Source of the DNA: Shimia sediminis
Lineage (GTDB): Bacteria; Pseudomonadota; Alphaproteobacteria; Rhodobacterales; Rhodobacteraceae
DNA: 64,000 nt
Reading direction: 5' to 3'
Assembly (NCBI RefSeq): GCF_003990645.1
Contig: NZ_RYZK01000006.1
Span: forward strand, 124,001-188,000
Under the pieces are notes generated by a model. The model was not told the DNA's origin. It did not search any database and saw only the letters and a program-made list of their open reading frames with translations. Positions within the stretch are counted from its first letter, which is position 1, and every line of letters starts with the position of its first letter. A program made the translations under genes and the position numbers. Below, piece after piece: positions 51,377 through 63,716 of the stretch.

Positions 51377-52093
51377 ATGGATGAGTTTGCCCATGTCACT
51401 GCCCAGACCCTGCCCACCGCCCGCCGCCCTCTTCTGGGATTGACCGTGCTGGTGGTTGAGGACAGCCGCTTTGCCTGTGATGCCCTACGGCTTTTGTGTT
51501 TGCGCAGCGGTGCGCGCATCCGCCGGGCCGATTGCCTCAAGTCAGCGCGGCGGCACCTGCAGATCTACCGCCCTTCGGCGGTGATCGTCGACATGGGGCT
51601 GCCGGATGGATCCGGGGCCGAGTTGATCGAGGAGCTGGCCCGCTCGGTGCCCCGCGTGGGCGTGTTGCTGGCAATCTCGGGGGACGCATTTTCTGAGGAA
51701 GAGGCGATTGCTGCGGGCGCCGATGGCTTCATGCTGAAGCCACTGACCAGCCTTGGAGATTTTCAACAGGCGATCCTGACCCGCCTGCCCGCCGACCGCC
51801 AGCCTGCAGGCCCGCGCGAAGTGCCCAATGACGTGGTGCACCCCGACCCGGTGGCCTTTCGCGATGACCTCTGCCATGCCGCAGACACCCTGTCCGAGGG
51901 CGAAGAGGAGGCCGTGATCGACTATGTGGCGCAGTTCGTCACCGGCATCGCCATCAGCGCCGAGGACGTGGCCCTGGCCCGCGCGGCCAAGGCGGTGACC
52001 AAGGGACGGGCCTCGGGTCGGATGCTGAACGCGGATGTGGTGCGGCTGAACCGGTTGATGCAGGACCGGCTGGCCGAAGAACACGCACTTTGA
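51377..52093 (+). CDS. Response regulator receiver-domain protein
   Basis: The 238-residue protein begins with a CheY-like receiver domain: acidic pair Glu28-Asp29 in VVEDSR, phosphoacceptor Asp72 in VDMGLPDGSG, Ser101 in place of the usual Thr, and Lys121 in MLKPL. The C-terminal half (about 125-238) is helical and has no DNA-binding motif I recognise. No histidine kinase gene is adjacent. AAAGGAG precedes the ATG at 51377. The double hairpin at 52127-52170 follows the stop codon. Confidence 0.9.
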   Translation: MDEFAHVTAQTLPTARRPLLGLTVLVVEDSRFACDALRLLCLRSGARIRRADCLKSARRHLQIYRPSAVIVDMGLPDGSGAELIEELARSVPRVGVLLAISGDAFSEEEAIAAGADGFMLKPLTSLGDFQQAILTRLPADRQPAGPREVPNDVVHPDPVAFRDDLCHAADTLSEGEEEAVIDYVAQFVTGIAISAEDVALARAAKAVTKGRASGRMLNADVVRLNRLMQDRLAEEHAL

Positions 52094-52126
52094 CGCCGCA
52101 TGACCACACCGGAAGGGTGCGCGCGC

Positions 52127-52170
52127 CAAGCGGTTTCGAAACCGCTTGCAACGCGTTTCGAAACGCGTTG
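52127..52170. repeat. Tandem pair of 22-bp perfect palindromic hairpins
   Basis: CAAGCGGTTT-CG-AAACCGCTTG (52127-52148) is directly followed by CAACGCGTTT-CG-AAACGCGTTG (52149-52170). Both have 10-bp arms and a 2-base centre. The first arm is identical to that of the second hairpin at 21484-21505. It begins 33 bp after the response-regulator stop codon. Confidence 0.8.
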
Positions 52171-52257
52171 GCCGAGGCAGGTCCGGCGCCTGTGACAAGG
52201 TGACCTGTGGCGGGGTCTGTACCCCGCTGACCGCGCATGCGGGGCAAATGCGGTGTT

Positions 52258-52974
52258 TCAGAACAGTGTGGGATCGTCGCTGACGCGGGCCAGCTGCGTG
52301 AGGTCGCCAAGCCGCTCGATCTGACGGCCCTCGGCGTCGAAATTGGCCGGGGACAGCCAGACATCATAGGCCGAGGACAGCGCGGGCCAATCCTTGTCGA
52401 TGGCAGCAAACCAGGCGGTGTCGCGGTTGCGGTTCTTGACCACCACGTGCTGACGAAACACACCCTCATAGCTGAGACCCAGCCGCTGCGCCGCCCGGCG
52501 CGAGGGTTTGTTCAGCGCATCGCATTTCCATTCAAATCGGCGATAGCCAGCCTCGAACGCCCATTTCATCAGCAGGATAAAGGCCTCGGTCGCGGCGCGG
52601 GTGCCCTGCAATTGCGGGGCTAGGTTGATATGTCCGGTCTCGATGGTGCCGACCTCGGGTTTGATCCGCATGAGCGTGGCAACCCCACCCCAGGCTCCGG
52701 TGTCCTTGTCATAGATGGCGTAGAACAAGGGGTCCGGCTGGCCGGCAACCGAGCGCACCCAGCGATGATAGGCGGCGGCAGAGTGGAAGGGTCCGTAAGG
52801 CAGGTAATCCCAGACCGGATCATGCCCTTCGTATGCACGAAACAACAGGGCGGCGTGGGTTTCGGCACTCAGGACTTCGAGCCGCGCGTAACGCCCTTCG
52901 AGCACCTCTCCCGAAGGCGCGGGCGGCGGCGTCCATGTGTCGAGTGTATCTCCGAGCGGTCTTGCGTCCTGCAT
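52258..52974 (-). CDS. GNAT-family N-acetyltransferase
   Basis: The 238-residue protein has the RimJ/RimL-like GNAT pattern: LEGRYARLEVLSAE, VWDYLPYGPFHSAAAYHRWV, the acetyl-CoA segment GHINLAPQLQGTRAATEAFI (A motif) and RRFEWKCDALNKPSRRAAQR followed by LGLSYEGVFRQH. RimL-like enzymes acetylate protein N-termini or other amines; the substrate here is unknown. The start at 52974 (MQDARPLG) is preferred, with GAAAGG upstream; the open frame extends further. Confidence 0.88.
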   Translation of the reverse strand: MQDARPLGDTLDTWTPPPAPSGEVLEGRYARLEVLSAETHAALLFRAYEGHDPVWDYLPYGPFHSAAAYHRWVRSVAGQPDPLFYAIYDKDTGAWGGVATLMRIKPEVGTIETGHINLAPQLQGTRAATEAFILLMKWAFEAGYRRFEWKCDALNKPSRRAAQRLGLSYEGVFRQHVVVKNRNRDTAWFAAIDKDWPALSSAYDVWLSPANFDAEGRQIERLGDLTQLARVSDDPTLF

Positions 52975-53039
52975 GAAAGGTCTCCCATCCCTCGCACCCA
53001 GAGTGGCACAGGATGGGCAGACTTTCCAAGACCCTGATT

Positions 53040-54263
53040 TCAAAGCAGCATATGGGGATCGTCGCCAAGGTCGAGGCCGGGAAAGACGGTGCGCTCCAAC
53101 TGATCCCGCCCGATCCCAAAACTGCTGCGCATGGCCCATGCGGCCCAGCGGCGCAGATCATCCGTCGGCATCAGGTCGCGCCGGTCAAACAGTGCCGCCT
53201 CGGACAGGCCCGGCCAAGTGCCATAGATCTGCCCGCCCCGAACGGCGCCCCCCGCCAGCAGCATCAGCCCCCCGGTGCCATGATCGGTGCCCTTGGTGCC
53301 GTTTTCCCGCACCGTTCGGCCAAACTCGGTCATGGCGATCACCGTGGTCTTGCCCCAGACCGCCGCCCCCAACCCGTCGCGCAGGCGCAACAGGGTCTGG
53401 GACAGGGTGCCCAGCGATTTGGGCAGGTTCTTGGCCTGTCGGGCGTGGGTGTCCCAGCCCCCGAGAGAAAACGAGGCGATCCGAGCCGTGTCGCGCAACT
53501 GTGTGGCGGCGAAATCTGCGATGCGCAGGTGCCCCTTGGTGCCCCGTAGCGCCTTCATGTCGGCGGCCATGTCCTGCATCATTGCAGCCTCGTCCGCGAC
53601 CACGACGCCGTCGCCGTCCTGCCCGGCAAGGCGGATTGCCTGTTGCATGACCTCGGCCATGACGGGATCGTCCTGCATGGTCAGTTCCAACAGCATCAGC
53701 CCCTGCGCGCTGAGGCCGATGTCAACCTCGGGCGTCCAGCGCGACACCGGCGCCGGGCCGCGGGTCAGCAGCATGCTTTCGCGACCGATGGCATAGGTGG
53801 TCTCGGCCACGGCACCGGGCACACCTTGCAGCATGCGGTTCAGCCAGCCGTCGCGCGTAATGCCGTCCAGCGCGGGCAATCCCGCCTCGAGCATGTCCTG
53901 CCCGTCGAAATGGCTGCGTTTGTTGCGATATGGCGTCGAGACGGCGTGCACAAAGCCAAGCTCTCCGGCCTGCCAGAGCGGCATCAGGGGCGCGAGGCCC
54001 GGATGCAGGCCGAAGTACCCATCAAGATCAAGCGCCGGATCGCGGCCCTCTGCCAGGGTCGGGCGGGCGGCGGCGAAATCGGCGTCCCCCCAGGGGCGCA
54101 CGGCATCAAGCCCATCCAATCCGCCACGCAGAATGATGACCACAAGGCGATTGTCCCATGGCGCCGCGGCAAAGCTGACCGGTGTGACCAGCGGACTGGC
54201 CGCAAGCGAACAGCCGATGGCGGCGCGGCTGAGAAAGGTACGGCGGGTCAAGGATTTGGGCAT
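53040..54263 (-). CDS. DUF1501 domain-containing secreted protein (Tat substrate)
   Basis: The 407-residue protein starts with a twin-arginine signal (TRRTFLSRAAIGCSLAASPL). The DUF1501 fold, related to alkaline phosphatases/sulfatases, follows with ILRGGLDGLDAV, FVHAVSTPYRNKRSHFDGQD, SFSLGGWDTHARQ and TEFGRTVRENGTKGTDHGTG. These carry the aspartate/histidine positions of a metal site. It pairs with the DUF1800 gene 11 bp upstream; the two families co-occur widely, but their common function is not established. Confidence 0.9.
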   Translation of the reverse strand: MPKSLTRRTFLSRAAIGCSLAASPLVTPVSFAAAPWDNRLVVIILRGGLDGLDAVRPWGDADFAAARPTLAEGRDPALDLDGYFGLHPGLAPLMPLWQAGELGFVHAVSTPYRNKRSHFDGQDMLEAGLPALDGITRDGWLNRMLQGVPGAVAETTYAIGRESMLLTRGPAPVSRWTPEVDIGLSAQGLMLLELTMQDDPVMAEVMQQAIRLAGQDGDGVVVADEAAMMQDMAADMKALRGTKGHLRIADFAATQLRDTARIASFSLGGWDTHARQAKNLPKSLGTLSQTLLRLRDGLGAAVWGKTTVIAMTEFGRTVRENGTKGTDHGTGGLMLLAGGAVRGGQIYGTWPGLSEAALFDRRDLMPTDDLRRWAAWAMRSSFGIGRDQLERTVFPGLDLGDDPHMLL

Positions 54264-54274
54264 GAGCTTTCCTT

Positions 54275-55660
54275 TCAATGCCGTTGAAACGCCGGTGCCA
54301 TCAGCACCAGCGCCACGCCTTCGCGACGGCTCTCGGCGGCTTCGGCGGCAAAACGGACACGCTCGGGCGGCTGCGGGCCCAGCGCGTCAAAGACAAACTG
54401 ACGCGGATCGGTGGGTTCGCGGCCAAGGATTTCAGGCACACGCAGCGCCCATTGCAGCCGCGCGGCCAGCCCTTGGGGCGTGCGCCAGGCGAGGTCGTTT
54501 TCGGGCCAGCCATCCGGGCCATCGGCATCCTCCCAGGGCTGCCCCATGATCTGCAAGGGCCGCAACAGGTTGCGGCGCACGAAATGCGCCTCCCAATGGG
54601 CGGTATCGGCCGGGGTGAGACCTGTGGCGCGCAACGCAGACCCGATAAAGGCGACCGGTTGCTTCAGGGTCCCCGTGCCGGTCCAGGCAGCCGGGTGATC
54701 CAGCATGGCGCGATAGACTTCGGGCAGGAGGCCATTCGTGTCGAGATAGGCGCGCTCCATGGCTGCGACCATATCGGGATCGGGGGTATCGGCAACAAAA
54801 TGCACCGCCAGTTTCCACGCCAGGTGGCGTGCGGTGGCGGGATGGCGGGCGAGGTCCCGCAGGACGTTGTGGATGTCTTCCAGCGTGCCCTGCTGAGCCC
54901 CGTACCATTTGCCAAGCACCCGCTCGCCGCCCGGCTCGGCCAGCCTGGGGAGATAGCGCGCACCGTGGTGCACGGACCAGTTGAGACCGGTCAGCAATTC
55001 GGCCAGCTGCCGCACATCTGTCTGACCATAGGGGCCATCAACGCCGAGCGTGTGCAATTCCAGCAACTCGCGGGCGAGGTTTTCGTTCAGGCCCAGTTTC
55101 TTGTTCTCGCGCTTGCGGGCGGCGGTGCTGGCGGGGCCGATCGAGTTTTGCTGATCGAGATAGGCAATCATCAGGGGATGGGTGACCACAGCGGTCAGCA
55201 TGTCCTCGAACCGGCCCGCGACATGGGGGCGAATGGCGCTTTCGGCATAGGCGGTCGTGGTTTTGGAGAGATTGTTTTTCTTGCCCTTGGCGGTGAAATG
55301 GTCGCTCCAGAAAAACGCCAGCCGCTCGCGCAGCCCATCGCCCGTGGTGGCGCGACGTAGCATGGAATGGGTGAACCAACGGATCCAGTGGCCCTGGGTT
55401 TCGCGCAAAAAGGCCTTGCGCAATGTTTTTGCGTCCGCCTCGGCGGTGTCGCTGCCGGAATTGCGGATCGCGCTGCGGGCCTTGGACATGGCGGCAATGC
55501 GATTGCGGGCCGTATCGAAACTGTCGATCGGGTGGGCTGTGGCGGCGGTATCAGGCCCCGCGAGTGCCGCGAGCATGGCGGCAACATCCGTCGGAGGCGC
55601 GACAACCGGAGAGAGCCCACAGCCAAAGCGGGTCTCTGCCGTGATCGGATCAAATGCCAT
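54275..55660 (-). CDS. DUF1800 family protein
   Basis: The 461-residue protein shows the DUF1800 pattern: RFGCGLSPV near the N-terminus, RERLAFFWSDHFTAKGKK, GRFEDMLTAVVTHPLMIAYL, the signature NENLARELLELHTLGVDGPY and, downstream, DIHNVLRDLARHPATARHLA. No signal peptide is visible at the chosen start (MAFDPITAETRFG), in contrast to the secreted DUF1501 partner. It is the first gene of the pair. Confidence 0.9.
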   Translation of the reverse strand: MAFDPITAETRFGCGLSPVVAPPTDVAAMLAALAGPDTAATAHPIDSFDTARNRIAAMSKARSAIRNSGSDTAEADAKTLRKAFLRETQGHWIRWFTHSMLRRATTGDGLRERLAFFWSDHFTAKGKKNNLSKTTTAYAESAIRPHVAGRFEDMLTAVVTHPLMIAYLDQQNSIGPASTAARKRENKKLGLNENLARELLELHTLGVDGPYGQTDVRQLAELLTGLNWSVHHGARYLPRLAEPGGERVLGKWYGAQQGTLEDIHNVLRDLARHPATARHLAWKLAVHFVADTPDPDMVAAMERAYLDTNGLLPEVYRAMLDHPAAWTGTGTLKQPVAFIGSALRATGLTPADTAHWEAHFVRRNLLRPLQIMGQPWEDADGPDGWPENDLAWRTPQGLAARLQWALRVPEILGREPTDPRQFVFDALGPQPPERVRFAAEAAESRREGVALVLMAPAFQRH

Positions 55661-55781
55661 GCCTGCAGGTCCTCCTGACGCGGGGTCTGCGCCCGTGCCT
55701 TCAAGATAGTCTGCTTTTGGGCACAGGTAAGGTCTGATCCGGGCAACGGGCCAAGATCGGCCAAATGGTGCCCAAAGAAAA

Positions 55782-55804
55782 AGGGCCGCTCACCGAGCGA
55801 CCCT
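55782..55804 (-). terminator. Rho-independent terminator after aspS
   Basis: On the minus strand AGGG-t-CGCTC and GAGCG-g-CCCT enclose GGT and are followed by TTTTCTTT. It lies 25 bp past the aspS stop codon. Confidence 0.85.
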
Positions 55805-55828
55805 AGTGGTGTTTTGCGGACCTTCGGC

Positions 55829-57679
55829 CTAGTCCTGCGGGATGAGGCGCAGGCCCAGCTCCATCAGCTGATCCGAAGTCGGGTCAGAGGGTGCGTTCAT
55901 CATCAGGTCTTCGGCGCGCTGGTTCATCGGGAACATGACGACTTCGCGGATGTTCTGCTGATCGGCCAGCAGCATCACAATGCGGTCGACACCGGCGGCA
56001 CAGCCACCGTGGGGCGGCGCGCCGTATTTGAAGGCGTTTACCATGCCGCCGAAACGCTTGCGTACCTCGTCTTCGCCGTAGCCGGCGATTTCAAAGGCCT
56101 TGAACATGATCTCGGGTTTGTGGTTCCGGATCGCGCCCGAGACCAGCTCATAGCCGTTGCAGGCCAGGTCATACTGATAGCCGGTGGCCGACAGCGGGTC
56201 GTTTTCCAGAATGTCCATGCCACCCTGAGGCATCGAGAAGGGGTTGTGGTCGAAATCGACCTCGCCGGTTTCCTCGTCCTTCTGGAAGATCGGGAAATCG
56301 ACAATCCATGCAAAGGCAAAACGGTCTTCGTCGAGGAGGTTCAGTTCCTTGCCGATCACGTCGCGGGCACGGCCTGCGACACCTTCAAACGCCTTGGGCT
56401 TACCGCCGAGGAAGAAGGCCGCATCGCCGATGCCCAGACCCAGTTGCTGGCGAATGGCTTCGGTGCGTTCCGGGCCGATGTTCTTGGCCAGCGGTCCGGC
56501 GGCTTCCATGCCGCCCTCGACCTCGCCGGATTTCAGCAGGGCCTGAGCCTCTTTGACCTTGATGCCGCGCTCTTGCGCCACCGAGTCAGCGGTTTTCTCG
56601 CGCCAGAAGATATAGCCCATGCCGGGCAGACCCTGTTCTTGGGCAAATTTGTTCATGCGGTCGCAGAACTTGCGCCCGCCGCCGGTGGGGGCGGGAATGG
56701 CGCGCACCTCGGTGCCTTCCTGTTCGAGCAGTTTGGCAAAGATGGCAAAGCCGGAACCACGGAAATGCTCGGACACATCCTGCATCCTGATCGGGTTTCG
56801 CAGGTCGGGCTTGTCGGTGCCGTACCATTTGGCGGCATCGGCATAGGAAATCTGCGGCCAGTCCTGATCGACCTTGCGGCCGCCGCCGAACTCTTCAAAC
56901 ACGCCCTGCAGCACCGGCTGGATGGTGTCAAACACGTCCTGCTGGGTGACAAAGGACATCTCCATGTCGAGCTGGTAGAAGTCGGTGGGCGAGCGGTCGG
57001 CGCGCGGGTCTTCGTCGCGGAAGCAGGGCGCGATCTGGAAGTATTTGTCGAAGCCTGCGACCATCATCAGCTGTTTGAACTGCTGCGGGGCCTGCGGCAG
57101 GGCGTAGAACTTGCCCGGATGCAGACGCGAGGGTACGAGGAAGTCACGCGCGCCTTCTGGGCTGGATGCGGTGATGATCGGGGTCTGGTATTCGCGGAAA
57201 TCCTGTTCCCACATGCGTTTGCGCATCGACATGACCACGTCAGAGCGCAGCTTCATGTTGTCCTGCATCACCTCGCGGCGCAGGTCGAGGAAGCGGTACT
57301 TGAGGCGGGTTTCCTCGGGGTATTCCTGATCGCCGAACACCATCAGCGGCAGCTCATCCGCGGCGCCCAGGATTTCAAGATCACGGACAAAGACTTCGAT
57401 CTCGCCGGTGGGCAGCTTGGGGTTCACCAGGTCTTCGTCACGCGCCTTGACGTTGCCGTCGATGCGGATGCACCACTCGGAGCGCACCTTTTCCATCGCG
57501 GCAAACACCGGGCTGTCAGGATCGCACAGAACCTGCGTGATGCCGTAGTGGTCGCGCAGGTCGATGAACAGGATGCCGCCGTGGTCGCGGATGCGATGCA
57601 CCCAGCCGGACAGGCGGACGGTATCGCCCACGTTGGATTTGGTCAGATCGGCGCAGGTATGGCTGCGAAAGGCGTGCAT
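55829..57679 (-). CDS. aspS: Aspartyl-tRNA synthetase
   Basis: The 616-residue class IIb synthetase charges tRNA-Asp. It has the N-terminal anticodon-binding OB fold ([19 protein letters not shown]), the class II motif 1/2 region ([16 protein letters not shown]), the bacterial GAD insertion and motif 3 ([13 protein letters not shown]). His33 in RDHGG occupies the position that in Pseudomonas marks a non-discriminating enzyme also able to charge tRNA-Asn. Whether this genome has AsnRS or GatCAB cannot be seen here. A terminator follows at 55782-55804. Confidence 0.97.
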   Translation of the reverse strand: MHAFRSHTCADLTKSNVGDTVRLSGWVHRIRDHGGILFIDLRDHYGITQVLCDPDSPVFAAMEKVRSEWCIRIDGNVKARDEDLVNPKLPTGEIEVFVRDLEILGAADELPLMVFGDQEYPEETRLKYRFLDLRREVMQDNMKLRSDVVMSMRKRMWEQDFREYQTPIITASSPEGARDFLVPSRLHPGKFYALPQAPQQFKQLMMVAGFDKYFQIAPCFRDEDPRADRSPTDFYQLDMEMSFVTQQDVFDTIQPVLQGVFEEFGGGRKVDQDWPQISYADAAKWYGTDKPDLRNPIRMQDVSEHFRGSGFAIFAKLLEQEGTEVRAIPAPTGGGRKFCDRMNKFAQEQGLPGMGYIFWREKTADSVAQERGIKVKEAQALLKSGEVEGGMEAAGPLAKNIGPERTEAIRQQLGLGIGDAAFFLGGKPKAFEGVAGRARDVIGKELNLLDEDRFAFAWIVDFPIFQKDEETGEVDFDHNPFSMPQGGMDILENDPLSATGYQYDLACNGYELVSGAIRNHKPEIMFKAFEIAGYGEDEVRKRFGGMVNAFKYGAPPHGGCAAGVDRIVMLLADQQNIREVVMFPMNQRAEDLMMNAPSDPTSDQLMELGLRLIPQD

Positions 57680-57784
57680 GGTCGCTCCCTCGAAAAGGGT
57701 GAATGGTGAAGTCGCGCTGATACACCGCTTTGGGCGGGTAAAGTCAAGGGAGGTCGTGGGGAAGTTGCCGCAAAGGCGCTGATT

Positions 57785-58435
57785 TCAGTCTTTGAGGCGG
57801 GCCGGGATCAGACCGCGCAGGGAATTGCCGACATGAATGGCGCGGGCCGCACGCAGTGTGGGCAGGTCGATCACCTGTTCGCGCACCTCGCCCGCATCCA
57901 GCAGGGACTGGCGCAACACGCCGGGCAAAAGCCCCGAAGAGACCGGCGGCGTGACCATGCTGCCGTCTTCCAGCGTCACAAAGAGATTGGTGATGGTGCC
58001 TTCGCAGACCTCGTCACGTTCGTTGAGGAACAGCTGCTCATCCACGCCGTGCGGCATGTTTTCGCGGGCCCTGTCATAGAGGCTGCGCTGGGTGGTCTTG
58101 TAGCGCAGCCAGGAGTCGTCCGAGCGCAGGCGCTGGTCCGAGACCGCCAGAACCCATTCGCGTTGTTCGGGCATCGGCAGGGGCGCGGCCTTGATCTCGA
58201 CCGTTCCATCAGCCGCCAGCGTCAGGCGACAGCGCAATTCGGCGTCGCACTCCATGGCCTGCAGCTTGGCGCGGATGTCCTCGTTGTCGAGCGGAAACCC
58301 GAAAGCGCGCGCTGTGCGTTCCAGTCGCGCGCGGTGCAGGTCCTTGCGATCCACGGTTTGCGTCTGCGCATTAAAGCGAAAGGTTTCGATCAGGCGGGTT
58401 CCGGCAGGAACCGGGTCGCGAAACGGGTCTTCCAT
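57785..58435 (-). CDS. pabC: 4-amino-4-deoxychorismate lyase-like aminotransferase class IV
   Basis: The 216-residue protein is a fold-type IV PLP enzyme: RLIETFRFNAQTQ at the start, YKTTQRSLYDRARE with the PLP-lysine, VCEGTITNLFVTLEDG and GLLPGVLRQSLLDAGEV. It overlaps pabB by 46 bp on the same strand, as is usual when it removes pyruvate from aminodeoxychorismate to make p-aminobenzoate for folate. Other class IV aminotransferases look similar, but the coupling to pabB supports the assignment. Confidence 0.88.
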   Translation of the reverse strand: MEDPFRDPVPAGTRLIETFRFNAQTQTVDRKDLHRARLERTARAFGFPLDNEDIRAKLQAMECDAELRCRLTLAADGTVEIKAAPLPMPEQREWVLAVSDQRLRSDDSWLRYKTTQRSLYDRARENMPHGVDEQLFLNERDEVCEGTITNLFVTLEDGSMVTPPVSSGLLPGVLRQSLLDAGEVREQVIDLPTLRAARAIHVGNSLRGLIPARLKD

Positions 58436-59520
58436 AGCGCCTCTTCATATTCCGCAGCCGCGGTGCTGTCCCAGACCACACCACCGCCGACGTTCAGGGT
58501 TGCGTGGCCATTGTCTAGCATAAGCGTGCGGATCGCCACATTGAATTCAGCAGAGCCATCCGGCGCGGCCCAGCCGATACTGCCACAATAGACGTCGCGC
58601 GGGGCCTGTTCGAGATCGTGAATGACCTCCATGGCGCGCAGCTTGGGCGCGCCGGTGATCGAGCCACAGGGAAACAGCGCCCGCAGGATGTCGCCAAGGC
58701 CGGTGTTCGGCGCCAGCCGGGCCGCCACGGTCGAGACCATCTGGTGCACGGTGGCGTAGCTCTCGACCTTGAACAGTTCGGGCACATGCACACTGCCGGG
58801 CACCGCCACGCGGCTGATGTCATTGCGCAGGAGGTCAACAATCATCAGGTTCTCGGCGCGGTTCTTTTCGTCCAACGCCAACCAGGCCTTGCGGCGGGCA
58901 TCCTCGGTCGCATCAGGGCTGCGCGGCTGGGTGCCTTTCATGGGGCGGGTTTCGATACGGCCCGCGGCATCGGTGCGAAAGAACAACTCGGGCGAGCGGC
59001 TGAGGATGTCGGGCAGCCCATGCTGGCGGATGAGCGCGCCATGGCCGACCTGTTGTCGCGCCGACAGCGCCGCATAGAGCGCCTCTGCCCCGCCGGACGC
59101 GGCTGCGGTCAACGGGAATGTCAGGTTGGCCTGATAGATGTCCCCGGCCCCGATCAGGTCATGCGCCTGTTGAAAGGCGCGCGCGTAGCGCGCCGCGTCC
59201 CAGGCCGGCGTGAACGGATCAAGCCGGGCACAGCCCGTCGCAAGCGCCGGCGCCTCGTAAGGTCCATCAAAGACCCCGAAACACAAAAGCGGCAGTTGGC
59301 GGGTGTTTTGCAGGCGATGCAGCAACCGGGGTTCAAGCGCATAGCCCAGCTCATATGAGGCGTAGCCCGCAAGCCAGAATCCATCGCGGCGGGCCGCGTC
59401 CAGCGCCGCAAAGGCGGCGGGAACTTCGGCGGCGGTGTCGGCCACAATCAGGCGTGCGGCGTGCACAAACTGTGCCGCCTGCCCCCCCGGTCCCCGATCA
59501 AAGCGAATCTCCAAAGCCAT
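58390..59520 (-). CDS. pabB: Aminodeoxychorismate synthase component I
   Basis: The 376-residue protein is a chorismate-utilising enzyme: GAGDIYQANLTFPL, SRSPELFF, the PMKGTQPR motif (the lysine is characteristic of PabB), NLMIVDLLRNDISRVAVPGS, and FPCGSITGAPKLRAME. It converts chorismate and ammonia to aminodeoxychorismate with a glutaminase partner (PabA/TrpG), whose gene is not adjacent. The start is set at ATG 59520 (MALEIRFDRG); the frame is open to 59616. It overlaps pabC. Confidence 0.93.
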   Translation of the reverse strand: MALEIRFDRGPGGQAAQFVHAARLIVADTAAEVPAAFAALDAARRDGFWLAGYASYELGYALEPRLLHRLQNTRQLPLLCFGVFDGPYEAPALATGCARLDPFTPAWDAARYARAFQQAHDLIGAGDIYQANLTFPLTAAASGGAEALYAALSARQQVGHGALIRQHGLPDILSRSPELFFRTDAAGRIETRPMKGTQPRSPDATEDARRKAWLALDEKNRAENLMIVDLLRNDISRVAVPGSVHVPELFKVESYATVHQMVSTVAARLAPNTGLGDILRALFPCGSITGAPKLRAMEVIHDLEQAPRDVYCGSIGWAAPDGSAEFNVAIRTLMLDNGHATLNVGGGVVWDSTAAAEYEEALWKTRFATRFLPEPA

Positions 59521-59610
59521 GCCCTTTGCGCGATGTGGCGCCGGTATAGTCACTCGGGGCACAAAACACAGCGTCGAAAGCGGCAGAATACAGCAATTTC
59601 CCGATCCCCC

Positions 59611-59638
59611 TTGCACCTTGCCCCGCGATAGTTATAAC
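59611..59638 (+). promoter_or_regulatory. Putative sigma-70-type promoter of carB
   Basis: TTGCAC at 59611-59616 and TATAAC at 59633-59638 are 16 bp apart, 65 bp before the carB ATG. Confidence 0.5.
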
Positions 59639-59702
59639 CCACGACAATTTGCGATTTCGGGCGACTCCTCCACTCATGCTCGCCCCAACCCCGAGGTCCG
59701 CC

Positions 59703-63035
<3,333 letters not shown>

Positions 63036-63058
63036 ACCGGCTGGGACAACAAAAAAAG

Positions 63059-63086
63059 ACGCCCTGCCAAGGTTTTGGTGGGGCGT
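63059..63086 (+). terminator. Rho-independent terminator after carB
   Basis: ACGCCC and GGGCGT pair with additional inner pairs across an AAGGTTTT loop, followed by TTTGCGTTTTT. Confidence 0.8.
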
Positions 63087-63156
63087 TTTGCGTTTTTGAC
63101 CTAGATTGGTTTGGGCAAGCCCCAAAGCACAGAGGGCCATGAACAGGGAGACCCCA

Positions 63157-63606
63157 TTGAAACCGATTATTGCCGTTATGGCACTGAGCCTGAGTGCCAC
63201 CCTGGCCCAGGCAGAACCAACCGGATGCCGCACCTGGGGCACCGGAGAAGATGTCGTAACCCGTCATGACTCTGGCCTGACCCATCTTGGGGGGGCCTCT
63301 GTTGAAAGCGGCAACACGGTTGTCATCACCACCAACCGTGACATCCTAAGCCAACAGCCCAAGTTTGTTCAGGAGTTCTGGTACAGCTTTGAATGCGCGC
63401 GGTTCCATTCCCCGCCGCGCGAGGAAGACGATTACATGGCCGATTGCATGGCGGTGCGGGAAATTCGCGACATGGACATCCTGCCCAACGAATCCGATTT
63501 CAGGCAATTGGTCGCGGAGTTAAAGGCTTTGCCGGACAAGATGTGGCCCGGCCGCAAGCCGGACGAGGTGCGGTTGCAGAACATGGAGGTCTGTTTCGGC
63601 ACCTGA
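63157..63606 (+). CDS. Putative secreted hypothetical protein, 149 aa, TTG start
   Basis: The TTG at 63157 with CAGGGAGA five to six bases upstream gives a neat signal peptide (LKPIIAVMALSLSATLAQA, read as Met at the first position). An ATG at 63139 would add six residues. The mature protein contains four cysteines (GCRTW, ECARF, DCMAV, VCFGT), which suggests two disulfides in the periplasm, and ends LQNMEVCFGT. The family is not recognised. The bidirectional terminator at 63656-63690 follows it. Confidence 0.65.
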   Translation: MKPIIAVMALSLSATLAQAEPTGCRTWGTGEDVVTRHDSGLTHLGGASVESGNTVVITTNRDILSQQPKFVQEFWYSFECARFHSPPREEDDYMADCMAVREIRDMDILPNESDFRQLVAELKALPDKMWPGRKPDEVRLQNMEVCFGT

Positions 63607-63655
63607 TGCCGCGAGCCCCGTTCCGCCTGCGCGCCATTCAGATCGCGTTAGCACC

Positions 63656-63690
63656 AAAAAAGCCCCGCAAGTATGCTTGCGGGGCTTTTT
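63656..63690. terminator. Bidirectional Rho-independent terminator
   Basis: AGCCCCGCAAG-TATG-CTTGCGGGGCT is flanked by A-runs on the left and T-runs on the right, so it can end both the secreted-protein gene and the convergent permease gene. Confidence 0.9.
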
Positions 63691-63716
63691 GATTCTGCAG
63701 TGCGACGGCGTCGGGA

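Noticed and set aside
55814-57709. Long antisense open frame (631 codons) opposite aspS
   Set aside because: It fully overlaps aspS and its translation shows no family features; it is a GC-rich shadow frame.
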